15,834 nt of DNA. It comes from JANOBJ01 sp031411575. Its GTDB lineage: Bacteria > Pseudomonadota > Gammaproteobacteria > Burkholderiales > Burkholderiaceae_C. The position numbers and the translations under genes were made by a program. The stretch is taken from assembly GCA_031411575.1 (NCBI GenBank), contig JANOBJ010000353.1, positions 1-15,834 of the forward strand, given 5' to 3'. Positions within the stretch are counted from its first letter, which is position 1. The number at the start of each line of letters is the position of its first letter. Positions 13,616 to 15,834 of this stretch are shown here, piece by piece. The notes beneath the pieces are model-generated. The model was not told the DNA's origin and did no database searches. It saw only the letters and a list, made by a program, of their open reading frames with translations.

Positions 13616-14337
13616 GCGTGAATCTGCTCACGCTTGCCGGCGTGCACACGCACATCGGCGCGTACCACATCCTGCACGGGGTGGACCTGGTGGTGCCGCG
13701 CGGCCAGGTCAGTCTGCTGCTGGGGCGCAATGGCGCGGGCAAGACCACCACGCTGCGCACCATCATGGGTTTGTGGCGCGCTTCCCAAGGCAGCCTGCAG
13801 TTCGACGGGCGTGACATAGCGGGCGCCGCCACGCCCGACATCGCCAAACTCGGCATCGCGTATGTGCCCGAGAACATGGGCATCTTCGCCGACCTCACGG
13901 TGCAGGAGAATATGCTGCTCGCCGCGCGCAGCGCCGCGCGCTCCAGCCAGATGGACCCGCAGCGCCTGAAGTGGATCTGTTCGCTGTTCCCGGCGGTGGA
14001 GAAGTTCTGGAACCATCCCGCAGGCAAGTTGTCGGGCGGGCAGAAGCAGATGCTGGCGGTGGCACGTGCCATCGTCGAACCACGCGAACTGCTGATCGTC
14101 GACGAGCCAAGCAAGGGGCTGGCGCCGAGCATCATCAACAACATGATCGACGCCTTTGGCCAGTTGAAGGCCAGCGGCGTGACCATCCTGCTGGTCGAGC
14201 AGAACCTGCACTTTGCACAAAGGCTGGGCGACCAGGTCGCGGTGATGGACAACGGCCGCGTGGTACACGCCGGAAGCATGCAGGCCCTGACGGCCGACCC
14301 TGCGCTGCAGCGCTCGCTGCTGGGGCTCGCCATATGA
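13612..14337 (+). CDS. LivF-type ABC transporter ATP-binding protein
   Basis: The product has 241 residues, the standard LivF length. Walker A is GRNGAGKTT (38-46), the Q-loop equivalent YVPENMGIF (84-92; LivF proteins normally carry YVPE here), signature LSGGQKQMLAVARA (140-153), Walker B ELLIVDEPSKGLAP (159-172) and H-loop equivalent LLVEQN (193-198). All ATPase motifs are intact. It would pair with the LivG-type subunit, which has an altered signature. The gene overlaps both neighbours by 4 bases (ATGA on each side), which indicates translational coupling. The G-rich ribosome binding site (13599-13604) touches the palindrome at 13579-13600. Confidence 0.92.
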   Translation: MSVNLLTLAGVHTHIGAYHILHGVDLVVPRGQVSLLLGRNGAGKTTTLRTIMGLWRASQGSLQFDGRDIAGAATPDIAKLGIAYVPENMGIFADLTVQENMLLAARSAARSSQMDPQRLKWICSLFPAVEKFWNHPAGKLSGGQKQMLAVARAIVEPRELLIVDEPSKGLAPSIINNMIDAFGQLKASGVTILLVEQNLHFAQRLGDQVAVMDNGRVVHAGSMQALTADPALQRSLLGLAI

Positions 14338-15323
14338 CCATGCGACCGGGCGAATTCGACTGGAAGCCGGCGGCCCTGGTGCCGCTGCTGATGCTGCTGG
14401 GTTTCCCGCTGATCGGCTCACCGTCGAGCTGGCTCACGCTCACGGTGGCCGGGTTGGCAATGGGGCTCATCATCTTTGTCATCGCCTCGGGTCTGACCCT
14501 GGTCTTTGGTCTGATGGACGTGCTCAATTTCGGCCACGGCGTCTTCATCGCGCTGGGTGCCTTCGTGGCCACCAGCGTGCTCGGTGGCATGGCTGACTGG
14601 ACCGGTTCTGCCGACCTTGCCCGCAATCTGCTGGCCGTCGGCACCGCCATGCTGGTCGCCATGGCGGTAGCCGGCGCCGTGGGCCTGGCGTTCGAGCGTT
14701 TCATCGTGCGGCCGGTGTATGGGCAACACCTCAAGCAGATCCTCATCACCATGGGCGGCATGATCATCGGTGAGGAACTGATCAAGGTGATCTGGGGCCC
14801 GTTGCAGATTGCCCTGCCGCTGCCCGAGGCCATGCGCGGGTCGCTGATCATCGGGGACGCGGCCATCGAAAAATACCGGTTGATTGCGATGGTGATTGGC
14901 GTTGCCGTCTTCCTGGCGCTGGTGTGGGCGCTGAACCGGACCAAGATTGGCCTCCTTGTTCGCGCCGGCGTTCAGGACCGGGAGATGGTCGAGGCGCTGG
15001 GTTATCGCATCCGCCGCCTGTTTGTGGCGGTGTTCGTGATGGGCAGCACGCTGGCCGGTCTTGGGGGCGTCATGTGGGGCCTGTTCCAGCAATCCGTGCT
15101 GCCGCAGATGGGCGCGCAGGTGAACGTGCTGATCTTCATCGTCATCATCATTGGTGGCCTGGGATCCACTGCGGGCGCGCTCATTGGCGCGCTGCTGGTC
15201 GGGCTGATGGCCAACTACACCGGCTTCCTGGCGCCCAAGGTCGCGCTGTTTTCCAACATCGCCTTGATGGCGGCGATCCTGCTGTGGCGGCCGCAGGGTG
15301 TGTACCCGGTGGCAAACCGCTGA
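14334..15323 (+). CDS. LivH-type ABC transporter permease
   Basis: The product has 329 residues with about eight hydrophobic membrane segments. The family motif GLMDVLNFGHG (59-69) and the C-terminal IIGGLGSTAGALIGALLVGL are characteristic of LivH-class permeases. The first 30 residues include an extra hydrophobic stretch (ALVPLLMLLGFPLIG). The start overlaps the previous stop (ATGA at 14334-14337); a second in-frame ATG at 14340 is possible. It forms the membrane pore with the LivM-type protein encoded 13 bases downstream. Confidence 0.92.
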   Translation: MTMRPGEFDWKPAALVPLLMLLGFPLIGSPSSWLTLTVAGLAMGLIIFVIASGLTLVFGLMDVLNFGHGVFIALGAFVATSVLGGMADWTGSADLARNLLAVGTAMLVAMAVAGAVGLAFERFIVRPVYGQHLKQILITMGGMIIGEELIKVIWGPLQIALPLPEAMRGSLIIGDAAIEKYRLIAMVIGVAVFLALVWALNRTKIGLLVRAGVQDREMVEALGYRIRRLFVAVFVMGSTLAGLGGVMWGLFQQSVLPQMGAQVNVLIFIVIIIGGLGSTAGALIGALLVGLMANYTGFLAPKVALFSNIALMAAILLWRPQGVYPVANR

Positions 15324-15336
15324 GGACGCGCCTTCC

Positions 15337-15834
15337 ATGCTCCACCGCCTGCTCTCCAACGACCTTCCGCGCAGCCGCGCGCTAGCGGTCGTGCTGCTGG
15401 TGCTGCTGCTCGCGCTGGCGTTCGCACCATTCCTCTTTCCCGGCGTGAAGGCGCTCAACGTCGCAGCCAAGGTGCTGGTCTTCATCGTGCTGGTGGCGAG
15501 CTTTGACCTGCTGCTGGGGTACACCGGCATCGTCAGCTTTGCGCACACCATGTTCTTCGGTATTGGTGCTTATGGCGTGGCCATCGCCAGCACCCGGCTC
15601 GGGCCGGGTTTCGGCGTGGTGTTGCTGGGCATCGCGCTGGCCCTGGGCGTGTCGCTGCTGCTGTCGCTGGTGATCGGCCTGTTCTCGCTGCGGGTCAAGG
15701 CGATCTTCTACGCAATGATCACTTTGGCCGTGGCCACCGCCTTCCAGACCCTGGCGTCGCAACTGTCCGACTTCACCGGCGGTGAAGACGGGTTGACCTT
15801 CAAGAATCCCGAGGTGCTGAGCCCGTCGTTCGAG
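15337..15834 (+). CDS. LivM-type ABC transporter permease (N-terminal part, cut by window edge)
   Basis: The frame is open from the ATG at 15337 to the right edge: 166 residues, roughly half of a normal LivM. A long first hydrophobic helix (about 15-35, with LAVVLLVLLLALAFAPFLF) is followed by ASFDLLLGYTGIVSFAHTMFFGIGAYG (54-80). This is the conserved LivM segment, usually LLLGYTGQLSLGHAAFFGIGAY. GAGGA (15322-15326) overlaps the stop of the preceding gene and serves as ribosome binding site, at about 10 bases spacing. It completes the binding protein / two ATPases / two permeases set. Confidence 0.9.
   Translation, partial: MLHRLLSNDLPRSRALAVVLLVLLLALAFAPFLFPGVKALNVAAKVLVFIVLVASFDLLLGYTGIVSFAHTMFFGIGAYGVAIASTRLGPGFGVVLLGIALALGVSLLLSLVIGLFSLRVKAIFYAMITLAVATAFQTLASQLSDFTGGEDGLTFKNPEVLSPSFE

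Noticed and set aside
14418..15551. 377-codon minus-strand open frame across the LivH/LivM-type genes
   Set aside because: It is a composition artefact opposite two well-supported permease genes.

Overview
The window is high-GC, densely coded DNA that looks like a Burkholderiales chromosome, most likely family Comamonadaceae. That placement is inferred from the content: a complete TctDE/TctCBA tricarboxylate-transport locus with a Bug-type binding protein, an Hsp15 homologue, Liv-type ABC genes, and G/C-rich intergenic palindromes of a kind I associate with that family. The genus cannot be told. I saw no tRNA, rRNA, CRISPR array or insertion sequence.

Layout. (1) 1-285, minus: the N-terminal part of a TAXI-family TRAP transporter binding protein, running off the left edge. 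(2) 530-3135, minus: one tightly packed unit made of response regulator tctD, histidine kinase tctE (ATGA overlap), a 16-codon mini-ORF that repeats the Hsp15 N-terminus (TGATG overlap with tctE), and hslR. (3) 3288-6377, plus: tctC, tctB, tctA, divergent from tctD. The shared intergenic region carries a direct repeat with the spacing of an OmpR/PhoB-family operator. (4) 6481-8160, minus: a long-chain acyl-CoA synthetase convergent with tctA, with a strong palindrome between the two. (5) 8278-9801, plus: a PAS / AAA+ / Fis-type HTH activator of sigma-54 RNA polymerase. (6) 9950 to the right edge, plus: periplasmic Liv-type binding protein, secreted type-2 PHB depolymerase, two ABC ATPases, a LivH-type permease and a LivM-type permease cut by the window end.

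How the genes may work together. TctE/TctD probably sense an extracellular tri- or dicarboxylate and switch on TctCBA. The most interesting part is region 5-6. A gene for an extracellular polyester depolymerase sits inside what looks like a single ABC-importer operon. That operon is preceded by a textbook sigma-54 control region (dyad sites, then an IHF-like site, then a -24/-12 element) directly behind a gene for a sigma-54 activator. I infer an inducible system that hydrolyses extracellular poly(3-hydroxybutyrate) and imports the released hydroxyacids. An acyl-CoA synthetase divergent from the activator is a possible activating enzyme. The substrate assignment rests on gene context only.

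Secondary points: the duplicated and possibly hairpin-masked start region of hslR, and a palindromic repeat that has become the coding C-terminal tail of the LivG-type ATPase while flanking the ribosome binding site of the next gene.
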